Shown here: positions 23,448 through 34,300 of the stretch, piece after piece
How the letters are laid out: the number at the start of each line of letters is the position of its first letter
How positions within the stretch are numbered: position 1 is the stretch's first letter
Assembly: GCA_016285835.1 (NCBI GenBank)
Contig: JAEERM010000021.1
Span: forward strand, 1 to 35,942
DNA from: Fibrobacter sp.
GTDB lineage: Bacteria; Fibrobacterota; Fibrobacteria; Fibrobacterales; Fibrobacteraceae
Reading direction: 5' to 3'
Length of the DNA stretch: 35,942 nt
Notes under the pieces: model-generated
Database searches by the model: none
Seen by the model: the letters and a program-made list of their open reading frames with translations, nothing else
Told to the model about the DNA's origin: nothing
Made by a program: the position numbers and the translations under genes

Positions 23448-25268
23448 GGCAAGGACCGCTGTCAGCGGGGCATTCCAGTTGATAGCCGTTTCGTTGCTCG
23501 CAAAAGAACAACGCTCGTCGGTATACGAGAATCCCGCGAGTTCTCCTGGGTAATGCGGGGCGCGGTGCATATCCTGACGGTCACAGTTAATCCCCCCCAC
23601 CAAAAGTCCTGGTATCGGTTCTGTCACTCCGTCCGAATGGCTCAGGCGATGGTGCGGAAATTTCGGAGAACTCCAGGCCGAGCCCGTCACGAAACTTACA
23701 TCTACAGGATTACGGCCATAGATAAAGTTCAACAGCTCGCGACACCAGAAATCAAGAGACAAACCCTTTCCACGGGTTTCGCGCTCGCCGCCGCCAACAT
23801 TTTCGCCACAATCGCCGCCGCAAGCGTCATCAAGACAGCCGTCTTTTTTCCAGCGTTTCACGACGGCAAGGGTGAGGGCGTGGTTAGCAATTTCGCCGTT
23901 ACTGCCCCAAATAAACTTGGAAAGGGAAATGCCGTACGCATCGTGCTTTTGCGCCTCGACAATATCTTCAGCGGTCTTTTCGAGAGCGTTCCTTGCACAA
24001 GTCCGCAGTTCCACATCCTGGTCCTGCAGGGCAAGCCCCATCCAGCCGAGGTTCTGCGTATCGCGCCAATCCGCACCGAACTTCGGCGGCAACTTTTCCA
24101 TATCTTCTAGAATCTGCGGGCGGAGTTTCGCAGCGGTCATCCCAGCGAAAGCACCGCCGCGTGTCTGCAGTTCGCGGTACAGCATCGCGCGCGCCCAGAA
24201 AAATTCATCTTCGGCGTGTTCGTCGCCGTACCCGCCGCTGCCTTCGGTATTGTGCGGCCAATCCACGAACGGGCGCGCGACCGCCCAGCGGTACGCCGAA
24301 ACCGCGGACTGCAGGCAGCGTTCCGCGAACGCCGCATCGCTTCCGCGATACACGCGGTGCGCCGCCGCCATTACACCCGCAAAATTCAGCGTTGAAGTCG
24401 TCGACTTTCCCAGAATCATGCGCTTCTGCAGCAAGTCGGAATCTTTCGGCGAAACAAAGCCGTCCCAATGTTCCGGCGTCACCTTAAAGAATACACCCCC
24501 GTCCTCATCTTGCATCCGCAAGAAGAATTCCAGTTCAAACCGCACCTCGTCCTTCAGGCTATACTGCCTGAGGCCATCCCCCGATTCCACCCCTCCGCCA
24601 AGAATCGCCTCACGGAGCTGATTTTGGCACGGAACCGGTTCTCCACAAAGGCTTTCATCCGCCAGTTCGCAGGCGAGCAGAAGTGTCGCCACAGACACCC
24701 CTCCGTTCACGATGTACTTGCCATAGTCCCCCGCATCGTACCAGCCGCCATGGGCGTTCCACACGCCCTTTCTCTGCATACTCGGGTGAAATCCAATCGC
24801 ATCGTCGCGATGCGCCGCCGGACGCATCCACTTCCCCGCAAATTCGGGCAAAAGATCCACCCCGCTCCGCTGGAAATAAAACGACTTGATATTCGCAAGC
24901 AACTGACGATAAATCCAGCCGTCCGAAATTACGAACGGGGCAGTTTCAAACAACAGCATCTCCTTCTCTATGCGGTTTTCCTGCCAAATCTGGATTGTAT
25001 AGTCGCCGGGCTCCCTGACCACCGAAAAATCACCCGACCAGAGCAATTCCCCTGTGTACTCGCAAAGCCCCCCGTGTTCAAAGGTACCGTCCCTAAAACG
25101 GCCCTCGTACACCAGCACACCATCCACACCGCGACCGACTTTCACAATTCTAAAGAAATAGTCGTCTACAGCAAGTCCGCGAGACGACAGTTCCTTTGAA
25201 TTCACAAAGAAAATCTTGGCACTTTGGGGTGCATATCCCACATGGTTGTAGCGGACAGGTATTTTCAT
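23433..25268 (-). CDS. Glycoside hydrolase family 9 enzyme without signal peptide
   Basis: GH9 enzymes cut beta-1,4-glucans and cellodextrins by inversion. The 611-residue protein has the CelD-type N-terminal Ig-like domain (KIPVRYNHVGYAP to about 120), then the (alpha/alpha)6 catalytic domain with WYDAGDYGKY (catalytic Asp pair near 178-181), FPHHRLSHSDG and the general acid in SNETAINWNAP (Glu near 593). A Cys/Gly-rich insert of about 25 residues lies near 490-515. No signal peptide is seen with ATG 25268 or with the longer GTG 25316 reading, so a cytoplasmic cellodextrinase or oligosaccharide hydrolase is likely. It follows nfo by 48 bases. Confidence 0.92.
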   Translation of the reverse strand: MKIPVRYNHVGYAPQSAKIFFVNSKELSSRGLAVDDYFFRIVKVGRGVDGVLVYEGRFRDGTFEHGGLCEYTGELLWSGDFSVVREPGDYTIQIWQENRIEKEMLLFETAPFVISDGWIYRQLLANIKSFYFQRSGVDLLPEFAGKWMRPAAHRDDAIGFHPSMQRKGVWNAHGGWYDAGDYGKYIVNGGVSVATLLLACELADESLCGEPVPCQNQLREAILGGGVESGDGLRQYSLKDEVRFELEFFLRMQDEDGGVFFKVTPEHWDGFVSPKDSDLLQKRMILGKSTTSTLNFAGVMAAAHRVYRGSDAAFAERCLQSAVSAYRWAVARPFVDWPHNTEGSGGYGDEHAEDEFFWARAMLYRELQTRGGAFAGMTAAKLRPQILEDMEKLPPKFGADWRDTQNLGWMGLALQDQDVELRTCARNALEKTAEDIVEAQKHDAYGISLSKFIWGSNGEIANHALTLAVVKRWKKDGCLDDACGGDCGENVGGGERETRGKGLSLDFWCRELLNFIYGRNPVDVSFVTGSAWSSPKFPHHRLSHSDGVTEPIPGLLVGGINCDRQDMHRAPHYPGELAGFSYTDERCSFASNETAINWNAPLTAVLALLCC

Positions 25269-25316
25269 AGCGCAAGAATAGCTTTTCAAAACGAATCTCG
25301 CTACCTCTTTCGCCAC

Positions 25317-26156
25317 TTATTTGTTTACCGCCGCAACCGCCTTCCGTACAAGCGCGATTTCGGCCGCATACCCAGGCAATTCATTGGGCGTTTCCAGGTA
25401 GAAAGGCAGCTCTTTCAATAAAGGATGCCTCACCACTCGCAACAAGGCTTCCTGTCCAATAAAACCACCCCCAAGGACCTCATGACGATCCTTATGGCTT
25501 CCCATGGGGTTCTTCGAATCATTCAGGTGAATCGCCTTCAGGCGATTCAGTCCAATCACCTTGTCAAACTTTTCCAGGACGCCATCCAAGTCATTCACGA
25601 TATCATAGCCACCGTCAAACACATGGCAAGTATCCAAGCAAACGCCCAGTTTGTCAGAAAGTTCCACACGGTCTAAAATCGCGCGCAATTCCTCGAAAGT
25701 TCTTCCGACCTCAGAGCCCTTGCCAGCCATCGTTTCCAGCAGCACAGTCGTTTTCTGTGCAGGATTCAGTATTTCATTCAACGCCTTCGCGATCAGCTCT
25801 ATGCCGACTTCGGCACCCTGCTTCACATGGCTTCCCGGATGAAAATTGTACATCGCTCCCGGGAAATGGTCCATACGGAACAAGTCGTCCTTCATTACAT
25901 CAATGGCATATTGCCTAAGGCCTTCGTCGGCGGCACAGGCATTCAGCGTATACGGAGCATGCGCCAAAATCGGGCCAAAACGGTTTTCCTCCAGCAACGC
26001 GACAAGCTTTACCGCATCCGCCTTGTCAAAAGGCTTTGCGGCACCGCCGCGCGGGTTTCGCGTAAAGAACTGAAAAACATTCGCACCAATCGACAATGCC
26101 GTTTCGCCCATCGCGAAAAAACCGGCGGAAGATGACAAATGACAACCGATATACAT
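25317..26156 (-). CDS. nfo: Endonuclease IV (AP endonuclease)
   Basis: Nfo cleaves DNA 5' to abasic sites in base-excision repair, using three zinc ions. The 279-residue TIM-barrel protein shows all metal-site motifs in order: [59 protein letters not shown] and FYLETP. Start: ATG 26156, with AGAGGA five bases upstream. This ribosome-binding site sits just beyond the stop of the beta-helix gene, so the two are likely co-transcribed. It is housekeeping in nature and unrelated in function to its neighbours. Confidence 0.96.
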   Translation of the reverse strand: MYIGCHLSSSAGFFAMGETALSIGANVFQFFTRNPRGGAAKPFDKADAVKLVALLEENRFGPILAHAPYTLNACAADEGLRQYAIDVMKDDLFRMDHFPGAMYNFHPGSHVKQGAEVGIELIAKALNEILNPAQKTTVLLETMAGKGSEVGRTFEELRAILDRVELSDKLGVCLDTCHVFDGGYDIVNDLDGVLEKFDKVIGLNRLKAIHLNDSKNPMGSHKDRHEVLGGGFIGQEALLRVVRHPLLKELPFYLETPNELPGYAAEIALVRKAVAAVNK

Positions 26157-26165
26157 CACGGTCCT

Positions 26166-29100
26166 CTAGAATTCATAGTTCAAAGCCGCAATCATGTAGA
26201 AATCCTTGTATTGATCGGCCCGGTTATCCGGTCTGTAATTAAAGATTGCGCCAACAGTCCAATCCGAATACAGCGACGGCGTATGATACACGCGCAATTT
26301 GGCGGAACCATCTACATCCAGTTCCATTTCGTCATAATCCTCTTCCTCGATTTCATAGCTCAGGAAATTCTGACGGATCCCCGCACCGAGCGAAAGTTCC
26401 AGGAAATTCCTGGACAAGTCGATATCCATATTGTCCGACAGGGTCCATTCAAATTCGCGCATCTCGTTGCGGTTATAAATCTTGTATCGCGGCATCACGG
26501 CAAACATGTTCCTGAAACCATCCCTCGAGATCGTCAAGGATATCGGATAACGCTGTTCAAAATAGTCCCCACCGTGGAAATAATAGCCCAAGATTCCGTA
26601 GGTTTCGTCTTTGAAATCAAACTGTTCCAGCAAGTCGTCCTGTTCAAACTTGGACATGTCCGAACGGACTTCCACGGCACCGCCCACCTTCAAGACACTC
26701 TTCTGGGGCAACTTAACCGTCAGTCCCAACTCAAGCGTATGCTTCATCAGCCGTTCCACAAACTGCGTCGCCAGGTAATCTTCGTCAGCCACGCTATAAT
26801 ACTTCTCCCAACGGGCCTTGTCTATCAACAACGTGTCATCATCGGAATAAACTTCCAATGTCGGGCGGCCACCCTGCGCCTTGAACCAGGGATCGTTATA
26901 GATTCCGGAACTTGCGGAATAGTTGGCGTACATGCGCTGCGACGTACTGCGGGTCCTATAGTTTATCGAGTACTTCAGCATCATGTTGACTTTTTCCGTC
27001 AAGCAGAAATCGTTACTCAGGTAACCATCGTGAATATACTGCGCACGCGATTCGTCCTGTTCATGTTCCTTGAGCCAGTCGCTTTCCGCTCCCGAGAACA
27101 TTCCCCACTTGGAGCCTTCCGCCATACCGAAAATATTGTAGCCGGAGCCATCATCGGCCGCATTTTCCACATTCACCGTATAGCCGAATCCCAAGTTCCA
27201 GAAATCGTAGATTTTCTGTTTCAGGTTTCCGCCAATCATACGCGTATTCTGCAACAGGTCAGGCGATCCCGCACTAAAGTATTCGCGGCCCACATAACGC
27301 AAGAAACCTTCAATAAATGTGTTTTCGTCTGACCACTGATAAGAACCCGCCACGGCCCAATGTTCATGTCCCCAGAAGTCTCCTTTCGAAGGCTTGGACT
27401 GGTCCACGACCGTTTCTTTCGCGATCTTGGACGCCTTTTCCAACAGGCTCCGCAATTCTGCGCGCATTTCCGAAGGAGTCTTCAGCGAATTATCCCCATA
27501 AATCGATTCCAGTTGCTTAGCCGTCAACGCACTGACCTGACGCGGGTCCTTCATCAAACGGTTCAGCAAGGCATAATTAGAGGCATCCAGCCCCGCTTCG
27601 GCAAACACCTGGTTAATCGCCCTCATCGTCTCGACATTCACCGTATCGACGCCACCGACGGCCACCTGGCCATTCAGCTTGATATCTCCGGGGAAAAAGA
27701 GCCAGTTTCCATCGGCAAAGAAAGTCTTCGACGAAATTCTCGGGCTCGCCATATTGACTTTTTCCGACATGCCGTCCCTCAAGAACGGATCTTCCACGTA
27801 ATCCTCGTTTCCGATAAAGCCAAGCGTTCCATTGAATCGACGATGCATGTTCCAGCGAACCTTTCCACCCACAATCATCCGTTGCGGCTCCGCTTCGCCG
27901 TCTTCCACATAATCCTTGTATACGTCATAGTTGCGTTCCCCTATAATCTTGGGCGCCTTGGTCTCGCCCACAAAGACGGAACCTTCGAACAGCGGATCCT
28001 TCACAGAATTTTGCAGAACCTTCAAGTCATACGAGCCACCGAAAGCGTTCACTCCGGCTAGGTAAAGTTCTCCCGCATGCGCATAGACATCACCCAAAAC
28101 CAGTCGCTGGTTTTCATCGGTATACGACGCCTGGAAACGGTGCACCTTGAAATGGTCCCAGCTGTCATTAGAAACGTCGGCGACCACCTCAACCACCTGC
28201 CCAGTCGGAGATTGCATCAAGACATCCGCATTCCAGTTCGTAAACAGTCCCGGAACCTGGAAATAGTTGATGTAACGATCCCCCGTATAAACCGTATCGG
28301 TTCCGGACACATAAGGTTCACTCTCATAGTGTTTCCGGGTCAGCACCTTGTGATAACCGACTTCGACACCGACACTTCCCGAAACATTCCATACAGAATC
28401 AACCGATTCCACCCCGAGATTTTCACCGATTTTCAACCCGTTCGCGTAGGGATTGCGCGGTTCATCGCCAATGCCGTTTTGCAAATATTCCACATCGTGA
28501 ATCATTTCCTTATGGTTATTCTTCATGGACTTCTTCACGTCTTCGGGAGGCAGGTCTTGCGATGCATAGCCAATCTGGTTTCCTTCCAAGACCGTATTGC
28601 GCAATTTCAGATAATTGTTCCCTATATCAAGAATGGCGGCTTCGTTCGATTCCAAATAGGAACGTTGCAAGCTCACCTTGGATTCATCCCCCACCACAAG
28701 GGCGATATGGTTATTGTCAAAGTTCGTCCCGTCAATCATCACCGAGGCACTCTGAGTCGCCCATACACCGACATTTCTTGAATTCTGGATTGTCGCCCAC
28801 TGAATATCGACCGACGCATTGCGGACATAAAGGGCAGCCCGCGAGGCATTATTAATTTCTGCATCACGAAGTTCCAGGGCGCCGCTTTCGACTGAAAAAC
28901 CGAACTCGGCATCCTTGACAACAACACCCTGCACCTCGGAGCGTTTCACCCCCGTCACCGAAATTCCGTTCCAGGAGCTCCCTTCCGTTGCCGCGGCAAA
29001 CACAACCGGATTTCCCAGTTCACCCATCACCGCAAGCGATCCGCCTCGAACGTCAAGACCCGTACCTTCCGCAAAATACAGTTCTACGCCAGCCTCAATC

Positions 29101-29288
29101 AAAAGAACGCGACCTTCGGGAACAACGAGAGTTTCATTCACCCTGTATGGCGAACGATCCGCTTTCAAAAAGCCGGAAAGATTTCCCCCAATGACATTCC
29201 CCGAGGCCTCCTCCGTATCAACGGCAAAAGCACCCCCATGGAGTGCCGCTATCAAAAACGCCATCAAGGCCAAATACTTCCATTTCAT
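26166..29288 (-). CDS. Beta-helix plus outer-membrane beta-barrel fusion protein
   Basis: The 1040-residue protein begins with a signal peptide cut near GGAFA. Residues about 30-250 form a right-handed parallel beta-helix, seen as repeated short strands with Asn turns (GGSLAVMGELGNPVVFAA, SSWNGISVTG, NNASRAALYVRNASVDIQWATIQN). From about 290 to the end, long alternating strands with many Tyr, Phe and Asp indicate a large outer-membrane barrel ending in ALNYEF, a typical terminal Phe. A helical interruption lies near 570-640. The start ATG overlaps the TGA of the FecR gene by one base (TGATG), showing translational coupling. Function unknown; adhesion or glycan binding is a guess. Confidence 0.82.
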   Translation of the reverse strand: MKWKYLALMAFLIAALHGGAFAVDTEEASGNVIGGNLSGFLKADRSPYRVNETLVVPEGRVLLIEAGVELYFAEGTGLDVRGGSLAVMGELGNPVVFAAATEGSSWNGISVTGVKRSEVQGVVVKDAEFGFSVESGALELRDAEINNASRAALYVRNASVDIQWATIQNSRNVGVWATQSASVMIDGTNFDNNHIALVVGDESKVSLQRSYLESNEAAILDIGNNYLKLRNTVLEGNQIGYASQDLPPEDVKKSMKNNHKEMIHDVEYLQNGIGDEPRNPYANGLKIGENLGVESVDSVWNVSGSVGVEVGYHKVLTRKHYESEPYVSGTDTVYTGDRYINYFQVPGLFTNWNADVLMQSPTGQVVEVVADVSNDSWDHFKVHRFQASYTDENQRLVLGDVYAHAGELYLAGVNAFGGSYDLKVLQNSVKDPLFEGSVFVGETKAPKIIGERNYDVYKDYVEDGEAEPQRMIVGGKVRWNMHRRFNGTLGFIGNEDYVEDPFLRDGMSEKVNMASPRISSKTFFADGNWLFFPGDIKLNGQVAVGGVDTVNVETMRAINQVFAEAGLDASNYALLNRLMKDPRQVSALTAKQLESIYGDNSLKTPSEMRAELRSLLEKASKIAKETVVDQSKPSKGDFWGHEHWAVAGSYQWSDENTFIEGFLRYVGREYFSAGSPDLLQNTRMIGGNLKQKIYDFWNLGFGYTVNVENAADDGSGYNIFGMAEGSKWGMFSGAESDWLKEHEQDESRAQYIHDGYLSNDFCLTEKVNMMLKYSINYRTRSTSQRMYANYSASSGIYNDPWFKAQGGRPTLEVYSDDDTLLIDKARWEKYYSVADEDYLATQFVERLMKHTLELGLTVKLPQKSVLKVGGAVEVRSDMSKFEQDDLLEQFDFKDETYGILGYYFHGGDYFEQRYPISLTISRDGFRNMFAVMPRYKIYNRNEMREFEWTLSDNMDIDLSRNFLELSLGAGIRQNFLSYEIEEEDYDEMELDVDGSAKLRVYHTPSLYSDWTVGAIFNYRPDNRADQYKDFYMIAALNYEF

Positions 29289-30901
29289 CAACGAACCTCG
29301 TACACCTTCGTAGCCTTCGCCTTGAACCCGCTCTTATGGGTCACCTCCACTTCAATACGGTTTACACCGCCTCTCGACAACTCAAGTGGAATCTGGTAAT
29401 CCAGGCTATGGATCTGCGCCAGGAGTTCCTGCCGAATAACCTTTCCGTTCTGCTTGACGACAACCTTGTACAGGTTTTCAGGATTGTTATCCGGAACACG
29501 TATCCTGAACTGCAAGCTTTGCGGAATCCGGTCCGTCACATCCTTGGGCGGAGGTGGAACCTTCAGCACCTCCCTGGAGCCACCCTGAATGTCCACGTTA
29601 AAGCGTTTGACCGGATAACAGCCCATCGTCTTTGCCACAGTCACCTTATTGCCGGCCTGGTCCTCGACATTGACTGTATACTCGTGCTTTCCCGATTTTA
29701 GCTTTACGTGTTTCTGAGTATTCTTGGTCACCGCATCTTCGGACAGCGGGGATCCGTCAGCTGCCACAACCATGATACCCGCATCGTTCTGCATTTCATT
29801 AATCGCAATGTTCGCGGAACAGCGCAAAGAATCGTAGGATTCCACCACTACGGTCGGAGCCTTGGTATTCACTTCAGGGCAAGCCTTGTTCACCTTCAAG
29901 TCAATGGACTTACTCGTTGTCAAACCCGCTCCCGTAAACGTCAGAGTAGCCTTGTTCACCGTCCACAGTCCGTTTTCGTCATTCACCACGACCTGCTGCG
30001 AAAAGGGATGGGGATTGCCGTCGGCGGAGTGAATCAGGTTGTTCGAGACAAAGCCCTTCCCCACCTGCAAAATCAACGAAGCGTTTTCATCGGATGTCCT
30101 GTAAGAACCTTCCAGCACCAGGCCCTGTTCGCAGACGTTCACCGGCGAAGCGGACGACAACGCAAAGCCGTTTTCGGGCAGCGCCAGGGAAATAGCCTCT
30201 TCCCTCAACTGTTCCTGGAAAGCCGAATCAGCCTGTTGCACCTCGCGCACCAGATCTCCCATCGACTTGGACTTGTTCAAAAGGATTTTTTCGAGGCGTT
30301 CGGCAAAGCGCTTCTCGCCCGATGACGCCAGCTTCAGGACCACGAGCGAATCTCGACCGAAGGTCGTCTCTCCTGCCTCGATTGCCACCATCTTGTTGCT
30401 ACCGTCGGGTACAATTTCCAGCTTACCCGTCTTAAGTCCCGCAAAGAACATTCCCTCGCCACCGACAAAACCTTCGGTTCCGCGAATCGATGCCGTTGCC
30501 GTTCCCGTCTTGAACTTGAAATTCGACTTTTTGTTTTTCTGCTTGCGGACTGCAAAATTGATAAAGCCCTTGTGAACATCGATCTTCGTTTCGAAACCGC
30601 CTTCGTCATTCGGTTCCAAAAGTTGGGACAATTCTATTTCCGTATTTTCAGCAATCGTAATAGAGCTTCCGTCGGGCAATGCAAAAACAACTTCGGATTC
30701 TACACCTGTACGCACCAGGTCGGACTGATAGACCTTCGCACCCGTCCAAAGTTGCTCCCAATTATTCAGCTTTACCTTCCAGCGGTCGACAATCCCCAAT
30801 GTAGAACGAACCTTGCCCGCAGCCGGTGCAGAAAACGACAGTGCAGGCAAAACAGCCAGTGCAACTGCCACGCGGAAAAAGAACTTAGCAGAACAAAACA
30901 T
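29288..30901 (-). CDS. FecR-domain exported protein
   Basis: The 537-residue protein has a signal peptide (to about 26), then a FecR-type beta-domain: DLVRTGVESEVVFALPDGSSITIAENTEIELS, followed by a KTGTATASIRGTEGFV segment. A helical, charged stretch (about 205-240) and two or three Ig-like segments follow (about 255-537), with VKLKSGKHEYTVNVEDQAGN recalling bacterial Ig-like repeats. No FecA/FecI system adjoins it, so this FecR domain probably has a structural role in the periplasm. ATG 30901 has AAGAAGG upstream and a TTATTATAT -10-like stretch directly before that. It is the first gene of the unit with the beta-helix/barrel protein, its likely partner. Confidence 0.85.
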   Translation of the reverse strand: MFCSAKFFFRVAVALAVLPALSFSAPAAGKVRSTLGIVDRWKVKLNNWEQLWTGAKVYQSDLVRTGVESEVVFALPDGSSITIAENTEIELSQLLEPNDEGGFETKIDVHKGFINFAVRKQKNKKSNFKFKTGTATASIRGTEGFVGGEGMFFAGLKTGKLEIVPDGSNKMVAIEAGETTFGRDSLVVLKLASSGEKRFAERLEKILLNKSKSMGDLVREVQQADSAFQEQLREEAISLALPENGFALSSASPVNVCEQGLVLEGSYRTSDENASLILQVGKGFVSNNLIHSADGNPHPFSQQVVVNDENGLWTVNKATLTFTGAGLTTSKSIDLKVNKACPEVNTKAPTVVVESYDSLRCSANIAINEMQNDAGIMVVAADGSPLSEDAVTKNTQKHVKLKSGKHEYTVNVEDQAGNKVTVAKTMGCYPVKRFNVDIQGGSREVLKVPPPPKDVTDRIPQSLQFRIRVPDNNPENLYKVVVKQNGKVIRQELLAQIHSLDYQIPLELSRGGVNRIEVEVTHKSGFKAKATKVYEVR

Positions 30902-30918
30902 AAACACCTTCTTGATAT

Positions 30919-30950
30919 AATAAAAATACCCTTTTTTTTTCTAAAAGGGT
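30919..30950 (-). terminator. Intrinsic terminator after the SUI1 gene
   Basis: On the minus strand ACCCTTTT and AAAAGGGT (arms 30950-30943 and 30935-30928) form an 8-bp stem with a 7-base A-rich loop, followed by ATTTTTATT. The same T-rich stretch merges with the -10-like TTATTATAT of the FecR gene, so the terminator and the next promoter overlap. The stem is AT-rich and may be leaky. Confidence 0.6.
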
Positions 30951-30983
30951 AAAAGTTTTTTTTAAGGGTGATAAAAAACAACC

Positions 30984-31313
30984 CTAACCGCCGGCCAGTT
31001 TTACCGTATAGCCCCTTTTTTCTAGTTCGGCTTTCAGAACGTTCCGTTTATCGCCCTGGATTTCTATCGCAAAATCCTTGACCGACCCGCCGACACCGCA
31101 TTTTTGCTTCAATTCACGGCCAAGTTCCTTCAATTCCGGTTCATCGAGCGGAACCCCGACCACGACACTGGCCATCTTGCCCCCGCCGAGTCTCTTGAGC
31201 TGAATCCGCACCACGCCGTCACCCTTAGGGCGTTCGGCCTTGGGCTTTTCCTGCTTGACACGGCCGCCCAGGGCCGTCGAATAAACCAGCGTCGAGCGTT
31301 CTTCTATAGACAT
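30984..31313 (-). CDS. SUI1/YciH family translation factor
   Basis: Bacterial YciH is the counterpart of eukaryotic eIF1; it influences start-codon selection on the 30S subunit. The 109-residue protein has a short variable N-terminus and a full SUI1 domain (about 35-109): RIQLKRLGGGKMASVVVGVP, LKQKCGVGGSVKDFAIEIQGD and a final LEKRGYTVKLAGG. ATG 31313 has AGGAG five bases upstream; an in-frame GTG at 31319 lies inside that site. A terminator of the preceding gene ends only 13 bases before this ATG, so its own promoter is not obvious. Confidence 0.93.
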   Translation of the reverse strand: MSIEERSTLVYSTALGGRVKQEKPKAERPKGDGVVRIQLKRLGGGKMASVVVGVPLDEPELKELGRELKQKCGVGGSVKDFAIEIQGDKRNVLKAELEKRGYTVKLAGG

Positions 31314-31325
31314 ATCCACTCCTGT

Positions 31326-31356
31326 AAAAAGGCCCTCGCTCTAAGGGGCGGGGGCC
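31326..31356 (-). terminator. Intrinsic terminator after the cadherin-like gene
   Basis: On the minus strand a 9-bp stem GGCCCCCGC/GCGAGGGCC (31356-31348, 31339-31331) with one C-A mismatch and an 8-base loop is followed by five T residues. It lies 8 bases after the TAG stop and directly before the ribosome-binding site of the SUI1 gene. Confidence 0.82.
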
Positions 31357-31364
31357 AAAGATTC

Positions 31365-34300
31365 CTACTTCGTCTTCGGACGCTTGTAGCCGAACGGTTT
31401 CAAGAGTTCGTCGTCAGACTTGATCTTGTCGCCCTTGCGCTTGGCATTGGGCTTGTCGTGCAGCACCGCTTCGTCCAGGATCGTGCAACGCAGAGTCGAA
31501 CGGATTGTCGCTTCCACCTTGTACAGATAGGCGCCCGTCGCATAAAGCTTGCCGTTATCCGCCTTGACAAAGCCATCCTTGTCCGGTTTCATTTCGAAGA
31601 ACATCTTCAACTTGCCGGCATCGTTAGTGTACTCAGGATCGTTCATTTCCTGACCGAAACTGAAGTAGTCCACGAAGTTTCCAAGAGAGGTATAAACCCA
31701 GATATTCACCTGCATCTTGGTCTTGTACATGTTGAACTTGCTCAAGTCGCTCGGTATGCTGGTTCCGTCTTCGCAGAACTTTTCCACGTATTCTTCAACC
31801 GTGTATTCCTTATACTCGCGCTTGAGTTCGGCGCTCAGCTTCGACGTATCGATACCGATACCGATATTCGAAATCTTGCCGTTCGGGAGCACAAGGTCGT
31901 CAAGTGTCGCAAGACCGCCCAGGCCTGTGTTGCCCTCGCCGTCCTTGATGGTCGGGAGCTTCACATCAAGAGCAAGGGTCGGACCGAGGTGCTTCTTATC
32001 CTTGCCCGGATAGAGTTCCTCACCACTTCCCTTCTTGGTTTTGAAGGAGCCACCCTTCAGGGTTTCGACTTCCTTGCCACTCGTCGGATTAAGGATACTG
32101 ACCGCGAAAGTTTCTCCTTCTTCAGGCGGATTTTCTTCGTAGTATTCCTTCACTTCGTCCGGGTTCATTTCTGTCACCGGCGTCACGACGGCAATCTCCA
32201 CATCCTTGCTGTCCTTCATGATCACAAGCACCGTATCCGCAGCCTCGTTACCGGCCTTGTCGCGATAGAAGCGCTTGATATAGTTCGGACCCTTGTCAAG
32301 TCCCTGCACCGTCAAGGTATCCTGGATTTCGCCATTGACCGTCCAGACCACTTCCACATAGTTGGAACGAATCACCTGGCCCTTGAGCGGTTTCAAGATT
32401 TCAACAGTCGGACCCTTCTGGTCAAGCACAATGAACAGGGACTGCGTTGCGGAATTGCCATACTTGTTCGTATAGGTATAGGCCACAGCGTAACCCGTAT
32501 CACCATCGGCATTCTGCACCATCTTACCCTTTTCGTCGACAGAGTAAGAAACCGTTGTCGAATTTCCAAGAGGATCCTTCACACTGTATGTAATCAGGAA
32601 CATGCCTTCGGTCACGCTAGACTTGTTGCTGGAGCTAGAAGAGGTTGCATTGCCCTTCGAAGACGAGCTGGATGCGACCTTGGAGGCGCCACTTTCCATA
32701 AGCGTTCCGTTGGAATCCTTCACCAGCACTTCACCCGTCGCAGCATTAACCACGAAAGAGATCGTCACCGTCTTGCCGTCAATCACGACATTGTAAGAAA
32801 CGGTCATCACTTCAATAGAATCAACCTTGCCCTTGTCATTCAAGACAGGAACCAGCACCGGGTTACCATCGTTATCGGTCATATAAGAAACCGTCACGGT
32901 ATCCTTGCCAAAGACTTCCCTGTAGGAGTACTTGACTTCGTTGCCGTTTACCGGAGTGCGGGTCACGCCGCCCTTCGGATTTTCGTTCAAGACAAAGCGA
33001 TTTTCGTTGACGATCGTATTGACCGCATCAAGCGTCTTCTGCGGGACATTCACCGTTTGCAGGTTCAGCTTCACCACGAAAGACGTATCCTTCTTGTTCG
33101 CAGGATCCTTCACCGTCACGCGTACATCCTTCTTACGCTCGTTCACGTACAGGTTGGTATCGCCCTTGTCCGTGTCTTCGACAATCGTATAGAAGTTGTT
33201 CGCCAGGTTAGTCTCCTGGTCACCCGAAATGGTCACGATCGGAGTCGCGTTGCTATAGAAGATAAACACGGAATCGACACCGTAGGAATCTGTCGTCGGA
33301 TCCTTATAGCGAATGACAATTACCGAATCCTTGGTAATGTGGACATCCATGCAGGTATCCTTCAAGTCACGGTCAGAACGTCCCTGCACCCAGCAGATTT
33401 CGCGACCCGGGCTATTCGTGAATACCGTATCCGGATCATGCCAAACCTTCGTCGAATCGTCGTACAAGGTGATCTTCACCTCGGTCTTTTCGATTTTGTT
33501 ATTCACATAGATCGGCACGATTGCCGTATCGGCATATTCACCGTCATACACCCGAACAACAAGTTCGTACTTGCTCTTGGTTTCGTAATCCAAGGTATCC
33601 TTCAGTGTAACGATACCTGTAATGGAATCGATCTTGAACGTAGCAGTGTCGCCACCGATAGCCGTGAAGATGAGCTTGTTATACTTAGGATCCTTGTCAG
33701 GATCGGTCGCCTTGACCGTATCCACCACGGAGCCCTTCTTAGCATCTTCATCCACAGAGAACGTTTCCTCTATGATGGTCGGAGGTTCATTCACGTCGTG
33801 GACATTCACCTTAATAGTCTTCTTGACCGTATTGGGGCCACCATAAATCATGCTGGCGTCAGTAACATACACCATGTCCGTTACAGACACTTCAATTTCC
33901 AAGGTCGGGTTCTTTTCATGGTCAAGAGCGGAGCATTTATCCTTCTTCACGGTCACAAAACCGGTCTTCGGATCAATTTCGAAGCAACCGCTCGGGTCAC
34001 TACTGATCTCAAAGTGCAAACCTTCTTTATCAAACACATCGTAATCAAACCATCTGATAGAATCAACCGGCGTTCCCTTCGGAGAGTTTTCTGCAACACC
34101 GATGGTATCGGTCTTGATAATCGGATCTTCATTCCTGTCAAGAATCGTAACCGGAATTTTCAAATTGGAATACACCGTCTTGAGCGACGTATCTCCATAG
34201 GTCAATTCAACCCAGTAGATGGTACTGTCACCACAGGTATAACCATTTTCACAATCAATCGAATCGAGTGCGGCAAGCATGACTCTCATCAAGTCCGTCG

